Positions 40,676 to 49,220 are shown, counted from the first letter of the stretch. The stretch: 64,000 nt of DNA from Mesorhizobium sp. (GCA_019635735.1 JAHBYX010000007.1:1-64000); one strand, 5' to 3'. Numbers and translations are program-made. Notes: generated by a model not told the origin, from the sequence alone.

Positions 40676-40706
40676 TTGATCAAGATAATCAAGATTGATC
40701 AATGAT
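40676..40706. promoter_or_regulatory. Repeat array in the divergent citrate-synthase promoter region
   Basis: Two copies of the palindrome TTGATCAA lie at 40676-40683 and 40695-40702, 19 bp apart centre to centre. Read as direct repeats, ATCAAGAT occurs at 40679 and 40688, and a related ATCAATGAT at 40698. The array begins 2 bp from the start of the HTH-citrate synthase gene and is the obvious candidate operator for that protein. It does not fit the FNR spacing. Confidence 0.6.
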
Positions 40707-40749
40707 GGAAGAGGCCTCATCTTGCTGCAGTGCAGCAGGAGATTTGACC

Positions 40750-41838
40750 ATGACGATCCATTCCAATCCGGCCGCCGGCCTGGACGGCGTCGCCGCAGCG
40801 GTGACGGCGCTGTCGCATGTCGACGGAGAAAAGGGCGAACTGATCGTCGCCGGATCGAGGATCGGCGAGCTTGCCGATCGCACCGATTTCGAGGGGCTGG
40901 TGGCGCGGCTGTGGGCTGCCGCGACGGGGCGGGAGGTCGACGCGGCGGAGGCGAGGCGACGGCTGGCGCGGGGGCGTTTGGCGGCCTTCGAGCGGCTGCC
41001 GGCCATCCTGCCCGCCACGGCAGGGATGCCGATGGTCGACGCCTTCCGGGTCGCGGTAGCGGCGGTCGCGCCGGTGGAAGGACTGGAGGCGGAGGCGGCA
41101 ATCGTCGGAGCGATGCCGGTGCTGGCGGCGGCTTTGGTGCGCCAGGCGGAAGGTCGGGCGCCGGTCGCTCCCGATCCGGACCGCGGGCACGCGGCCGACC
41201 TGCTGAGGATGATGCGCGGGGATGTCGCGAACGCGGAGGAGGCGAAGGCGCTCGACGCCTATCTCGTCACCGTCGCCGACCACGGCATGAACGCCTCGAC
41301 CTTCGCCGCGCGCGTGGTCGCCTCGACGCAGGCGAACCTGTTCATGGCGGTAACGGCGGGCTACTGCGCCCTGACCGGGCCGCTGCATGGCGGAGCGCCG
41401 GAGCCGGTGCTCGACATGCTCGACTCGATCGCCAGCAAGGACCGCATCGCCGGCTGGATCGACGAGGCGCTGAAGCGCGGCGAGCGGCTGATGGGCTTCG
41501 GCCACCGCATCTACAAGGTGCGCGACCCGCGCGCCGACGTCCTGAAGCGCGCCGTCGAACGGCTGGGCGGGCGTGGCACCGACCTCGGCTTCGCGGCGGA
41601 GGTGGAGGCCTATGCGCGGCGCGCGCTGGAAGCGGCAAAGCCCGACCGCCGGCTCGACACCAATGTCGAGTTCTACACGGCGATCCTGCTCGACGCGCTG
41701 AAGATCCCGCGCCGCGCCTTCACGCCCGTGTTCGCAGCCGGGCGGAGCGCCGGATGGACGGCGCACGCGCTGGAACAGCAGCGGACGGGGCGGCTCTTGA
41801 GGCCGAGTTCGATCTACGCTGGCGCCAAGCCGGAGTGA
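40750..41838 (+). CDS. Citrate synthase family protein
   Basis: 362 residues from the ATG at 40750 (MTIHSNPAAGLDGVAAAVTALSHVDGEKGELIVAG); codons further upstream are in the repeat region. The short form of citrate synthase is seen, with HGMNASTFAAR, His in GPLHGGAPE, His in GFGHRIYKVRDPRAD and the C-terminal FAAGRSAGWTAHALEQ. The usual catalytic Asp (NVDFY in common citrate synthases) is Glu307 here (TNVEFYTA). It may condense acetyl-CoA or another acyl-CoA with oxaloacetate. It is divergent from the HTH-fused homologue, which probably regulates it. Confidence 0.9.
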   Translation: MTIHSNPAAGLDGVAAAVTALSHVDGEKGELIVAGSRIGELADRTDFEGLVARLWAAATGREVDAAEARRRLARGRLAAFERLPAILPATAGMPMVDAFRVAVAAVAPVEGLEAEAAIVGAMPVLAAALVRQAEGRAPVAPDPDRGHAADLLRMMRGDVANAEEAKALDAYLVTVADHGMNASTFAARVVASTQANLFMAVTAGYCALTGPLHGGAPEPVLDMLDSIASKDRIAGWIDEALKRGERLMGFGHRIYKVRDPRADVLKRAVERLGGRGTDLGFAAEVEAYARRALEAAKPDRRLDTNVEFYTAILLDALKIPRRAFTPVFAAGRSAGWTAHALEQQRTGRLLRPSSIYAGAKPE

Positions 41839-41919
41839 GGCCGGAGAGCCCGGCGGGACCGGAACGCCCGTGGACCGCCCGACCACGGACGGACGCCCGG
41901 CGGGAGCCGCTGGCCCCCG

Positions 41920-42645
41920 TCAAATGTTCCCGCCCAAGGCTATCGTCAGCGAATTGTCGATGTGGCGGGTCAGGCCGGCGGCCATCGCCTGTGCGTCGCG
42001 CCGCGCGAGCGGTTCGAGGATCGCCAGGTGCTCGTCGATCACGCGCAGCGCATTGTAGGACGTGACCTGGATGCGCGACTGGACCGCCATGCGGATCTTG
42101 ATCGCCGTCACCCTGAAGATGTTGCTCATGAGGCGGTTGCCGGTCATCGCGACGAAGCCTTCGTGCATGGACCAGTCCCGCTTCTGAAGGGCCTCTGCCG
42201 CCAAGGCGGCTTCGGCGCTACCGCCCTTCTCGATCCGGGCGCGCAGGCCGCGGTGCCATTCGATCAGTTCCTCGATGGCGGCATCGGGCATCCGCTGAAC
42301 GGCGGCCGGGATCGCGGACATTTCGAGAACCCGGCGCAACTCGTAGGCATCGCGGACGAAGGCGATGTCGAGACTGGGCACCATCAGCCCGCGCTGGGGC
42401 ACGGTCTGCAGCAGCCCTTCGGCCTCGAGCCGAGGCACGGCCTCGCGCACCGCGCCGAGCGTCAGCCCGGTGCGCTTCACCAGTTCGCGCTGCGAGACGA
42501 TCTGGCCGGGCCGCAGTTCGCCGCTCTTCAACAGGTTTTCGATGCTCTCGTAGGCCGCCTGCCGCAGCGGGATATCGACCCGTCGAGCATCGCCTGCATC
42601 ATCCAACATCGGGGCCGGTTCCGTCATCCGCCGAGGCGTCTCCAT
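41920..42645 (-). CDS. GntR family regulator with FCD ligand domain
   Basis: 241 residues. Residues about 25-90 are the GntR winged helix (YESIENLLKSGELRPGQIVSQRELVKRTGLTLGAVREAVPRLEAEGLLQ) and residues about 100-235 the all-helical FCD domain (AYELRRVLEMSAIPAAVQRM), which binds an organic acid and often a metal. An alternative start is the ATG 7 codons in (MTEPAPMLDD). It is divergent from the dctPQM operon and is the likely regulator of it, sensing the transported acid or a product. Confidence 0.93.
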   Translation of the reverse strand: METPRRMTEPAPMLDDAGDARRVDIPLRQAAYESIENLLKSGELRPGQIVSQRELVKRTGLTLGAVREAVPRLEAEGLLQTVPQRGLMVPSLDIAFVRDAYELRRVLEMSAIPAAVQRMPDAAIEELIEWHRGLRARIEKGGSAEAALAAEALQKRDWSMHEGFVAMTGNRLMSNIFRVTAIKIRMAVQSRIQVTSYNALRVIDEHLAILEPLARRDAQAMAAGLTRHIDNSLTIALGGNI

Positions 42646-42668
42646 CTGATCTCAAGCTAACATCAAAT

Positions 42669-42678
42669 TGACATGTCA
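42669..42678. promoter_or_regulatory. Palindrome between gntR and dctP, candidate GntR operator
   Basis: TGACATGTCA is a perfect 10-bp palindrome, 23 bp from the gntR start, in the shared control region of the divergent regulator and TRAP operon. GntR/FCD proteins bind short palindromes of this size; assignment is by position only. Confidence 0.4.
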
Positions 42679-42816
42679 GCAACGAAAGGGTAATCGGAAA
42701 CGGCACCCCTCGTGGAAAAAAACCGCATCCGGGGTCGGTCGCAGCCGGGAGGACTCACGTCGGATGCGGCCAGGGGCATGCCCAACGAACGATTCCGTCA
42801 CCAGGGAGGAAACAAC

Positions 42817-43812
42817 ATGACGATCACCACCACCCGCCGCGGCCTGCTGGCCGGCACAGCCGCCCTTGTCGCCTTGGGGCTTTCGTTCGGCGCGTCCAAC
42901 GCTGCTGACAAGGTCACCATCCGCATGTCCACGCCGGCGACCGAGACCGACCAGCGCGCCGTCGCGCTCGCCACCGTCTTCGGGCCGGCCATCGCCGACT
43001 TCGCCACCTACGAGCCGCACTACAATGCCGCGCTGTTCAAGCAGGGCACCGAGCTCGAAGCGATCGCCCGCGGCAACCTCGAAATGTCGATCGCCTCGGC
43101 GCAGGAACTGGCGACGATCTTCCCGGAATTCTCGATCTTCACCGCGGGCTACCTGCATCGCGACGCCGAGCACCAGAAGAAGGTCTTCGCCGCCGATTTC
43201 ATGGATCCGATGAAGAAGAAGGTCGAGGACGAGCTCGGCGTGAAGCTGCTCGCGGTCATGTATCTCGGCCGCCGCCAACTCAACCTGCGCACCGACAAGG
43301 AGATCAAGACCCCGGCCGACCTCGCCGGCGTCAAGCTGCGCATGCCCGGATCCGATGCCTGGCAATTCCTCGGCAAGGCGCTGGGCGCGAGCCCGGTGCC
43401 GGTCGCGTTCACCGAGATCTACACCGCGCTGCAGACCGGCGCGATCGACGGCCAGGACAATCCGCTGCCGACCAACCGCGATTCCAAGTTCTACGAGGTG
43501 ACGAAGCAGATCGTTCTGACCAGCCATCTCGTCGACCTCAACTACATCGCCTTCTCGAAGAAGGTGTGGGACGGGCTGACCCCGGAACAGCAGGCGACGG
43601 TGCAGAAGGCGGCCGACGACGCGGCCGAGGCCGGCCGGCAGAAGCAGCTGGCGCTGGAGGTCGAACTCGAGCAGTTCTTCAAGGACAAGGGCCTGAAGGT
43701 CTATACGCCGGACATCGAGGCGTTCCGCACGCAGGTGCAGAAGGCCTATCTCGAATCCGACTTCGCCAAGACCTGGCCGGAAGGCATGGTCGACAAGATC
43801 AACGCCCTCTAG
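42817..43812 (+). CDS. dctP: TRAP transporter solute-binding protein (DctP family)
   Basis: 331 residues from the ATG at 42817, with AGGGAGGA upstream. The N-terminus MTITTTRRGLLAGTAALVAL has a twin-arginine signal, so it may be exported folded. The DctP fold is clear (LFKQGTELEAIARGNLEMSIAS, KTPADLAGVKLRMPGSDAW, ALQTGAIDGQDNPLPTNRDSKFYEV) and it ends in WPEGMVDKINAL. It captures an organic acid in the periplasm for the DctQM permease just downstream. The ligand is not evident from sequence. Confidence 0.95.
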   Translation: MTITTTRRGLLAGTAALVALGLSFGASNAADKVTIRMSTPATETDQRAVALATVFGPAIADFATYEPHYNAALFKQGTELEAIARGNLEMSIASAQELATIFPEFSIFTAGYLHRDAEHQKKVFAADFMDPMKKKVEDELGVKLLAVMYLGRRQLNLRTDKEIKTPADLAGVKLRMPGSDAWQFLGKALGASPVPVAFTEIYTALQTGAIDGQDNPLPTNRDSKFYEVTKQIVLTSHLVDLNYIAFSKKVWDGLTPEQQATVQKAADDAAEAGRQKQLALEVELEQFFKDKGLKVYTPDIEAFRTQVQKAYLESDFAKTWPEGMVDKINAL

Positions 43813-43821
43813 GCCGGATCG

Positions 43822-44325
43822 ATGACGGCGCGCGGCACGATGGGCTGGCTGCGGGCGCGGGCGGATGACGTGGCGGCGGCACTGCTCGCCGCCATGTTCG
43901 TCGCGTTCCTGCTGCAGATCGTGACGCGCTACGTCTTCAACAATCCACTCGGCTGGACCCAGGAAGTGTGCGTCACGACCTGGCTCTGGCTGGTCTTCTG
44001 GGGCTCCGCTTTCGTCGTGCGGCCGAGCGACGAAGTGCGCCTCGACCTGCTCTATCATGCGGTCTCGGCGAGCATGCAGCGGAAGTTCGCGCTGGTGTCG
44101 GCGGCGGCGCTCGCCGCCGGCTTCGCCGCGTCCTTCCCCGCCTCGATCGACTACATCACCTTCTACAAGATCAAGAAGAGCGCGGTGCTCGGCATCCGGC
44201 TCGACATCGTGTTCAGCGTCTACGCGATCTTCGCGCTGACCGTCATCCTGCGCGGGGTCTGGCAGGTCGTCCACATCCTGCGCGGCGGACCTATCGAAGA
44301 AGCGGCAGAGGCGAGCGACGCATGA
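43822..44325 (+). CDS. dctQ: TRAP transporter small permease (DctQ)
   Basis: 167 residues, four membrane helices, with the DctQ pattern LQIVTRYVFNNPLGWTQEVCVTTWLWLVFWGSAFVVR. It forms the small membrane subunit that pairs with DctM. It starts 9 bp after dctP and overlaps dctM by 4 bp. Confidence 0.93.
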   Translation: MTARGTMGWLRARADDVAAALLAAMFVAFLLQIVTRYVFNNPLGWTQEVCVTTWLWLVFWGSAFVVRPSDEVRLDLLYHAVSASMQRKFALVSAAALAAGFAASFPASIDYITFYKIKKSAVLGIRLDIVFSVYAIFALTVILRGVWQVVHILRGGPIEEAAEASDA

Positions 44326-45617
44326 GCCTCGCCTTTTCCGCCTGCCTCATGGTGCTGTTCCTGCTGGCCGCCATCGGCACGCCGATTGCGCACTCGATGA
44401 TCGTTTCAGCCGTCGTTTACCTGGCGATCGCCGGACAGGACCTGGGGCTTGCCGCCGAACAGATCATCCAGGGCATCTACGACAGCTTCATCATCCTCGC
44501 GGTGCCGCTGTTCATCGTCGCGGCCAACATCATGAACGAGGGCTCGATCAGCGACAGGCTGCTCGACTTCTGCAAAGCGGTGGTCGGTCGCTTCCGGGGC
44601 GGGCTGGCGCAGGTCGACATTCTCGTGAGCCTGATCTTCTCGGGCATGTCGGGTTCGGCCGTCGCGGATGCCGCGGGCGTCGGCAAGGTGACGATCAACA
44701 TGATGCTGAAGAGCGGGCACTACACGCCCGGTTTCGCCGGTGCGGTGGTGGCGGCCTCGGCCACCATCGGCCCGATCATCCCGCCGTCGATCCCGATGGT
44801 GATGTATGCGCTCGTCTCCGACGCCTCGATCGGCTACCTGTTCCTCGGCGGCGTCGTGCCGGGCCTGATCATGACGGCAGGGCTGATGGTGATGACGAGC
44901 TGGATCGCGAACAAGCGGCATATCCCGCCGGAGGACGTGCCGCCGCTGAGAGAACTGCCGCGGATCACCTACCGCGCATTGCCGGCGCTGCTGATGCCGG
45001 TGATCCTGCTCGCCGGCATCTATGGCGGCGCGACGACCCCCACCGAAGCGGCCGCCGTCGCGGCGGCCTATGCGCTGCTGATCGCGGCGCTGCTCTATCG
45101 TTCCGTGTCGCTGTCGTCGCTGCGGTCGATCTTTTCGGAGAGCGCTCGCTCGTCCGCCTCGGTCGGCCTCGTCATCGGCAGCGCGCTGATCTTCAACTAC
45201 ATCGTCGCCTCGGAGAACGTGCCGAACAAGATGGCGGCGCTGATGGCCAGCTTCGACCTGTCGCCGCTCGGTTTCCTGATGCTGGCGAACATCATCTTCC
45301 TGCTGCTCGGTTGCGTGCTGGACGCCACGACCATCATCCTGGTCATCGTGCCGCTGTTCGTGCCGGTGTGCCGGGCGCTCGGCGTCGACCTGGTGCATTT
45401 CGGGGTGGTCACGGTCGTCAATTGCATGATCGGGCTGATCACGCCGCCCTACGGCATGCTGCTCTTCGTCATCAGCGGCGCCACGGGCATCCGCATCAGC
45501 GCGATGGTGCGGGAAGGCATGCCGTTCTTCCTCGCGCTGCTTGCGTCGCTGATTGCGCTGATCCTGTTCCCGGAACTCGTGCTCTGGCTGCCGCGGCAGT
45601 TTGGCTACCAGGGCTGA
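44322..45617 (+). CDS. dctM: TRAP transporter large permease (DctM)
   Basis: 431 residues from the ATG at 44322, coupled to dctQ. About 12 helices with the DctM landmarks: LAVPLFIVAANIMNEGSISDRLLDF, FSGMSGSAVADAAGVGKV, AATIGPIIPPSIPMVMY and TPPYGMLLFVISG. It is the sodium-driven translocation channel. The DapA-family gene follows 31 bp later and belongs to the same operon. Confidence 0.95.
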   Translation: MSLAFSACLMVLFLLAAIGTPIAHSMIVSAVVYLAIAGQDLGLAAEQIIQGIYDSFIILAVPLFIVAANIMNEGSISDRLLDFCKAVVGRFRGGLAQVDILVSLIFSGMSGSAVADAAGVGKVTINMMLKSGHYTPGFAGAVVAASATIGPIIPPSIPMVMYALVSDASIGYLFLGGVVPGLIMTAGLMVMTSWIANKRHIPPEDVPPLRELPRITYRALPALLMPVILLAGIYGGATTPTEAAAVAAAYALLIAALLYRSVSLSSLRSIFSESARSSASVGLVIGSALIFNYIVASENVPNKMAALMASFDLSPLGFLMLANIIFLLLGCVLDATTIILVIVPLFVPVCRALGVDLVHFGVVTVVNCMIGLITPPYGMLLFVISGATGIRISAMVREGMPFFLALLASLIALILFPELVLWLPRQFGYQG

Positions 45618-45648
45618 CCCCAAACACGACTGGACTGGACCACGGACC

Positions 45649-46617
45649 ATGAAAAAGAAGATCGACGGCATCGTCCCGGTGATGATCACGCCCTTCACGC
45701 GGGACAACGTGATCGACTGGGACGGCTACGAGCGGCTGATCGAATGGTATCTCGACAATGGCGCCGAGGCGCTGTTCGCCGTCTGCCAGTCGTCCGAGAT
45801 GCAACACCTGTCGCTCGACGAAAGACGGGACCTGGCGCGATTCACCGTCGAGCGGGTCAAGGGACGGGTGCCGGTGGTGGCGTCAGGACATATCTCCGAC
45901 ACGCCGGCCGCCCAGCGCGAGGAACTCGCGGCGGTTGCGGCCACCGGCATCGACGGGATCGTGCTGGTGACGAACCGGCTCGCCGCTCTCGACGACGGCG
46001 CGGATGTGTTTCGCGCACGGGTGGAAGACCTGCTCTCCGTCCTGCCATCCGACATGCCGATAGGCCTCTATGAGTGCCCGGCGCCGTTCCGCCGCCTGCT
46101 GAGCGACGAGGAGGTGTCCTACTGCGCCCAGTCGGGCCGCTTCACCTTCCTGAAAGACGTCTCCTGCGATCTCGCCGTCGTCAAGCGGCGCCTGGAGCTG
46201 ACGCGCGGCACGCCGCTCGGGATCAACAACGCCAATGCCGCGATCGCCTGGCCGGCGATCCAGGCCGGCGCCAGCGGCTTCTGCGGCGTGATGCTCAACT
46301 TCCACCCGGATCTCTACCGCTGGATCGAGGACCACGGCGCCGAGCATCCGGACCTTGCCGAGGAACTCGCCGTGTTCCTGGTGCTTGCGGCCATGTCCGA
46401 AGCCTTCGGCTATCCCAAGCTCGCGAAGCACTACCACGTGCGGCGCGGCACCTTCGGCTGCGATCACAGCCGAACGGTTTCGTTTGACATCCATGAGCGG
46501 TTCTGGGCGCTGGACGTCATTCTCGACCGCATGGAGCAAGGCGCCGCGCGGTTCCGCGCCCGCATTGCGCAGGCGGAGCTTGCGGCCGCTTCGAAGCAAA
46601 GGCGGCACAGCGCCTGA
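45649..46617 (+). CDS. Dihydrodipicolinate synthase/N-acetylneuraminate lyase family enzyme
   Basis: 322 residues from the ATG at 45649 (MKKKIDGIVPVMITPFTRDNVIDWDGYERLIEWYLDNGAEALFAVCQSSE). The class I aldolase barrel is clear: the Tyr of GLYECPAPF and the Schiff-base Lys of FTFLKDVSCD are the expected catalytic pair. Members cleave or form keto acids. Its place in a GntR-TRAP operon suggests it breaks down the imported acid rather than making lysine, but the substrate is unknown. Confidence 0.9.
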   Translation: MKKKIDGIVPVMITPFTRDNVIDWDGYERLIEWYLDNGAEALFAVCQSSEMQHLSLDERRDLARFTVERVKGRVPVVASGHISDTPAAQREELAAVAATGIDGIVLVTNRLAALDDGADVFRARVEDLLSVLPSDMPIGLYECPAPFRRLLSDEEVSYCAQSGRFTFLKDVSCDLAVVKRRLELTRGTPLGINNANAAIAWPAIQAGASGFCGVMLNFHPDLYRWIEDHGAEHPDLAEELAVFLVLAAMSEAFGYPKLAKHYHVRRGTFGCDHSRTVSFDIHERFWALDVILDRMEQGAARFRARIAQAELAAASKQRRHSA

Positions 46618-46677
46618 GGCTTGCCGTCCGCGGGGCGCCGCAGTACCTTTGCCTTGACTCGGCGAGCGGTGAGCAGG

Positions 46678-47298
46678 ATGGCCGACAAGGTCGACTTCAA
46701 GAAGAGCATGAAAGCGCTCTATGCGCCGCCGGTTGGCCGCTTCGTCGAGGTGGAGGTGCCGCCGCTCACCTATCTGATGATCGACGGCGCAGGCGATCCC
46801 AACACCGCCGCATCCTACAGATCCGCGCTCGAATGGCTCTATTCGGTCAGCTATCCGCTCAAGTTCATGTCCAAGAAGGAACTCGGCCGCGATTACGCGG
46901 TCATGCCGCTCGAAGGGCTGTGGTGGGCCGACGACATGTCGACCTTCCTGTCGCGCAAGAAAGACGAATGGTCCTGGACGATGATGATCCTGCAGCCGGA
47001 CTGGATCACGCAGACCATGATCGATGCGGCCATTGCCAAGGCGCGCGGCAAGCTGAGCGAGCCGCCGGGAAGCCTGAGGCTGGAACGGCTGGAGGAGGGG
47101 CTGTGCGTGCAGACCATGCATATCGGCTCCTACGATGAGGAGGGGCCGGTGCTGGCGAAGCTGCACGACGAATACCTGCCGCAGCATGGGCTGAAGGAGA
47201 CCGGACGCCACCACGAGATCTATCTTGGCGACCCGCGCAAGACCGCGCCGGAGAAGCTGAGGACCATTCTGCGCCAGCCGGTCCAGCGCCGGCGATGA
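46678..47298 (+). CDS. GyrI-like small-molecule-binding domain protein
   Basis: 206 residues from the ATG at 46678 (MADKVDFKKSMKALYAPPVGRFVEVEVPPLTYLMIDGAGDPN). It is a stand-alone GyrI-like (AraC effector-binding type) domain with SALEWLYSVSYPLKFMSKK and MHIGSYDEEGPVLAKLHDEYLPQHGL. Such proteins bind hydrophobic or cationic small molecules; no DNA-binding part is present. It overlaps the YjbQ gene by 4 bp. Confidence 0.9.
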   Translation: MADKVDFKKSMKALYAPPVGRFVEVEVPPLTYLMIDGAGDPNTAASYRSALEWLYSVSYPLKFMSKKELGRDYAVMPLEGLWWADDMSTFLSRKKDEWSWTMMILQPDWITQTMIDAAIAKARGKLSEPPGSLRLERLEEGLCVQTMHIGSYDEEGPVLAKLHDEYLPQHGLKETGRHHEIYLGDPRKTAPEKLRTILRQPVQRRR

Positions 47299-47717
47299 GG
47301 CAGCGGACGATCACCGTCGCGACGCGCGGGCAGGGGCTTTACGAATTCACGGGGGAGGTGGCGGCGTTCGTCCGGGAGGCGGGTGTCGCCGTCGGACTGC
47401 TGACGCTCTTCGTGCGGCACACGTCGTGCTCGCTGCTGATCCAGGAGAATGCAGATCCGGACGTGCGGCACGACCTCGACGCGTTCTTCCGGCGCCTGAT
47501 GCCGCCGTCGGACGATCCGTCGATGCGCTGGATCGTCCACACGACGGAGGGGCCGGACGACATGCCCGCGCATATCAAGGCGGCGCTGACGGCGGTGTCG
47601 ATCTCGATCCCTGTGACGGACGGACGGCTGGCGCTCGGCACCTGGCAGGGCATCTACCTGTTCGAGCACAGGGATCATCCGCACCGGCGCGAGATCGTGC
47701 TGCATCTGTCCGCGTGA
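47295..47717 (+). CDS. YjbQ family protein (UPF0047)
   Basis: 140 residues covering the whole family: VGLLTLFVRHTSCSLLIQENADPDVRHDLDAFFRRLMP, then HTTEGPDDMPAHIKAALTAVSISIPV and LGTWQGIYLFEHRDHPHRREIVLHL. The conserved His and Asp residues form a probable metal site. Some members show weak thiamine-phosphate synthase activity; the true role is unclear. It is translationally coupled to the GyrI-like gene. Confidence 0.93.
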   Translation: MRQRTITVATRGQGLYEFTGEVAAFVREAGVAVGLLTLFVRHTSCSLLIQENADPDVRHDLDAFFRRLMPPSDDPSMRWIVHTTEGPDDMPAHIKAALTAVSISIPVTDGRLALGTWQGIYLFEHRDHPHRREIVLHLSA

Positions 47718-47785
47718 GGCGCGGCGGCGGGGCCTTTCCAAGCCGCGCCGGCTATGGCTCACTGCGCACGGAAAAGGAGACGAAG

Positions 47786-48085
47786 ATGCTCACCGGACCT
47801 CTGTCGCGCGCGGCGCGCGCGCTCGTGGAACTGACACGCGAGCAGTTGGCGGGCCAATGCCGGCTCGATGCGGATGCAATCCGCGCCTTCGAGCGCGGTC
47901 TGGGCGATCTCGACGCGTCCCAGAAGACCGCGCTGAAGGCGGCGCTGGAGGCGGCGGGCGCGGTGTTCATACCGGAGAACGGCGGCGGCGCGGGCGTGCG
48001 GCTGAAGTTCACGCGCTCCGAAGCCCGGCGGATCGCGACACTCGAAAGCGAAGGCGGAATCGCGGCGGACGACGACGTGCCCTAG
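47786..48085 (+). CDS. Small XRE/HTH-like regulator
   Basis: 99 residues from the ATG at 47786 with AAAAGGAGA upstream. Residues about 8-60 resemble an HTH_3/XRE domain of the rhizobial type (SRAARALVELTREQLAGQCRLDADAIRAFERGLGDLDASQKTALKAALEAAGAVFIPENGGGAGVRL), a form often annotated as a transcriptional regulator. The sequence divides into ARALVELTREQLA and AIRAFERGLG helices. It probably binds DNA and its target is unknown. It is followed by convergent tetR. Confidence 0.8.
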   Translation: MLTGPLSRAARALVELTREQLAGQCRLDADAIRAFERGLGDLDASQKTALKAALEAAGAVFIPENGGGAGVRLKFTRSEARRIATLESEGGIAADDDVP

Positions 48086-48097
48086 GCGCGCGGCGCA

Positions 48098-48688
48098 TCA
48101 GGTGCCGAGGCCGGCGAACAGCGCCTCGACGACCAGTCTCGCTTCCGCTTCTCCACCGCCGGTCTCGCAGTCGAGCGCCGCGCGGTCGAGCATGGCTCCC
48201 AGCATCGAGGTGAGGGGGCCAAGCGGCAACCTGCGGATCGCCCCGGCACGCATGGCGGCCGCAAGGCCCTCGCGCAGCGTGCGGTTGCCGTGGCGCGCGT
48301 CGATTTCGTCCATCGCGCTGCGTCCCAGCACCGCCGGCCCATCGAGCAGGAGAAGGCGGGTGCGGCCGGGCGCGGCCATCGCCCTGAGATAGGCCATCGA
48401 GCCCTCCACCAGAGCCGCGACCGGTTCGAGCGAGGCGGGGGCCGCAATTTCTATCTCGGCGGCTACGGCGGCGCTCTCGCTCTCAACGACCGCGGCGAAC
48501 AAGGCCTGCTTGTCGGCGAAGTGATGGTAGAGCGCACCGCGGGTGACGCCGGCAGCCTCGACCAGTTCTGGCGTGCCGGTGGCCGCGTAGCCCTTTTCCG
48601 TGAAGAGTCTGCGGGCGGCAGCGATCAGCGTCGCCCGCATCGCCTCGCTGCGCTCGACATTCGAGCGACGTCGGCTTTCCTGTTGCAT
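48098..48688 (-). CDS. TetR/AcrR family regulator
   Basis: 196 residues. The N-terminal HTH is typical: RATLIAAARRLFTEKGYAATGTPELVEAAGVTRGALYHHFADKQALFAAVV. The C-terminal helical part should bind a ligand. It is divergent from a VOC-family gene, and two near-identical palindromes fill the shared region, so it most likely represses both itself and that gene. Confidence 0.93.
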   Translation of the reverse strand: MQQESRRRSNVERSEAMRATLIAAARRLFTEKGYAATGTPELVEAAGVTRGALYHHFADKQALFAAVVESESAAVAAEIEIAAPASLEPVAALVEGSMAYLRAMAAPGRTRLLLLDGPAVLGRSAMDEIDARHGNRTLREGLAAAMRAGAIRRLPLGPLTSMLGAMLDRAALDCETGGGEAEARLVVEALFAGLGT

Positions 48689-48689
48689 A

Positions 48690-48733
48690 CATGCAGCCTG
48701 TATGTTAATTGACTGTTACATGCAGACTGTATG
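48690..48733. promoter_or_regulatory. Twin TetR operators between tetR and the VOC gene
   Basis: CATGCAGCCTGTATG (48690-48704) and CATGCAGACTGTATG (48719-48733) are two copies of CATGCAG-N-CTGTATG, an almost perfect palindrome, with centres 29 bp apart. Flanking A and T bases are also shared. They are the expected binding sites of the adjacent TetR protein. Confidence 0.75.
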
Positions 48734-48759
48734 TTTGTTCAAACGGAAAGGGAAGCGCG

Positions 48760-49185
48760 ATGAAAACGACGAGCTATTATCCAGTGCTGATGACCGAAGA
48801 CGTGGCGGGAACGGCCGCGTTCTATGTCGAGCATTTCGAGTTCCGGCCGCTGTTCGAGAGCGACTGGTACGTGCACCTGCAATCGGCGCGCGACAAGCGG
48901 GTGAATCTCGGCATCGTTGCCGGCGACCATGAAACCGTGCCGCCGGAGGGCAGGGGCAAGGCGTCGGGCCTGCTGATCAATTTCGAGGTCAAAGACCCGG
49001 ATGCAGTCTATGAGCGCGTGGTCGCGGCCGGCCTGCCGATCCTGCGCTCGCTGCGCGACGAGCCGTTCGGCCAGCGCCATTTCATCACAAGCGATCCGAA
49101 CGGTGTGCTGATCGACGTGATCAAGCCGATCCCGCCCAGCGCGGAATTCGCGGCGCAGTATGCGGGCGAGGCGCTGCCCGGCTGA
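48760..49185 (+). CDS. VOC/glyoxalase-like protein
   Basis: 141 residues from the ATG at 48760 ([52 protein letters not shown]), preceded by GGAAAGGGAAG. It has the paired beta-alpha-beta-beta-beta units of the vicinal oxygen chelate fold, ending [18 protein letters not shown]. Members are dioxygenases, isomerases or drug-binding proteins; the set of metal ligands is not clear enough to choose. It is under the divergent TetR. Confidence 0.85.
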   Translation: MKTTSYYPVLMTEDVAGTAAFYVEHFEFRPLFESDWYVHLQSARDKRVNLGIVAGDHETVPPEGRGKASGLLINFEVKDPDAVYERVVAAGLPILRSLRDEPFGQRHFITSDPNGVLIDVIKPIPPSAEFAAQYAGEALPG

Positions 49186-49220
49186 TGGCGCGGAGCCGGC
49201 TCCTCTGCTAGGCTGACACC

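Noticed and set aside
40676-40702. TTGATCAA elements as an FNR box
   Set aside because: FNR needs TTGAT-N4-ATCAA; here the half-sites overlap or are 7 bp apart, so a separate regulator is more likely.
38156-41101. 981-codon minus-strand frame across ubiU, ubiV and the citrate synthase region
   Set aside because: It covers three well supported genes on either strand and has a low-complexity Arg/Pro/His composition with no recognisable domain.
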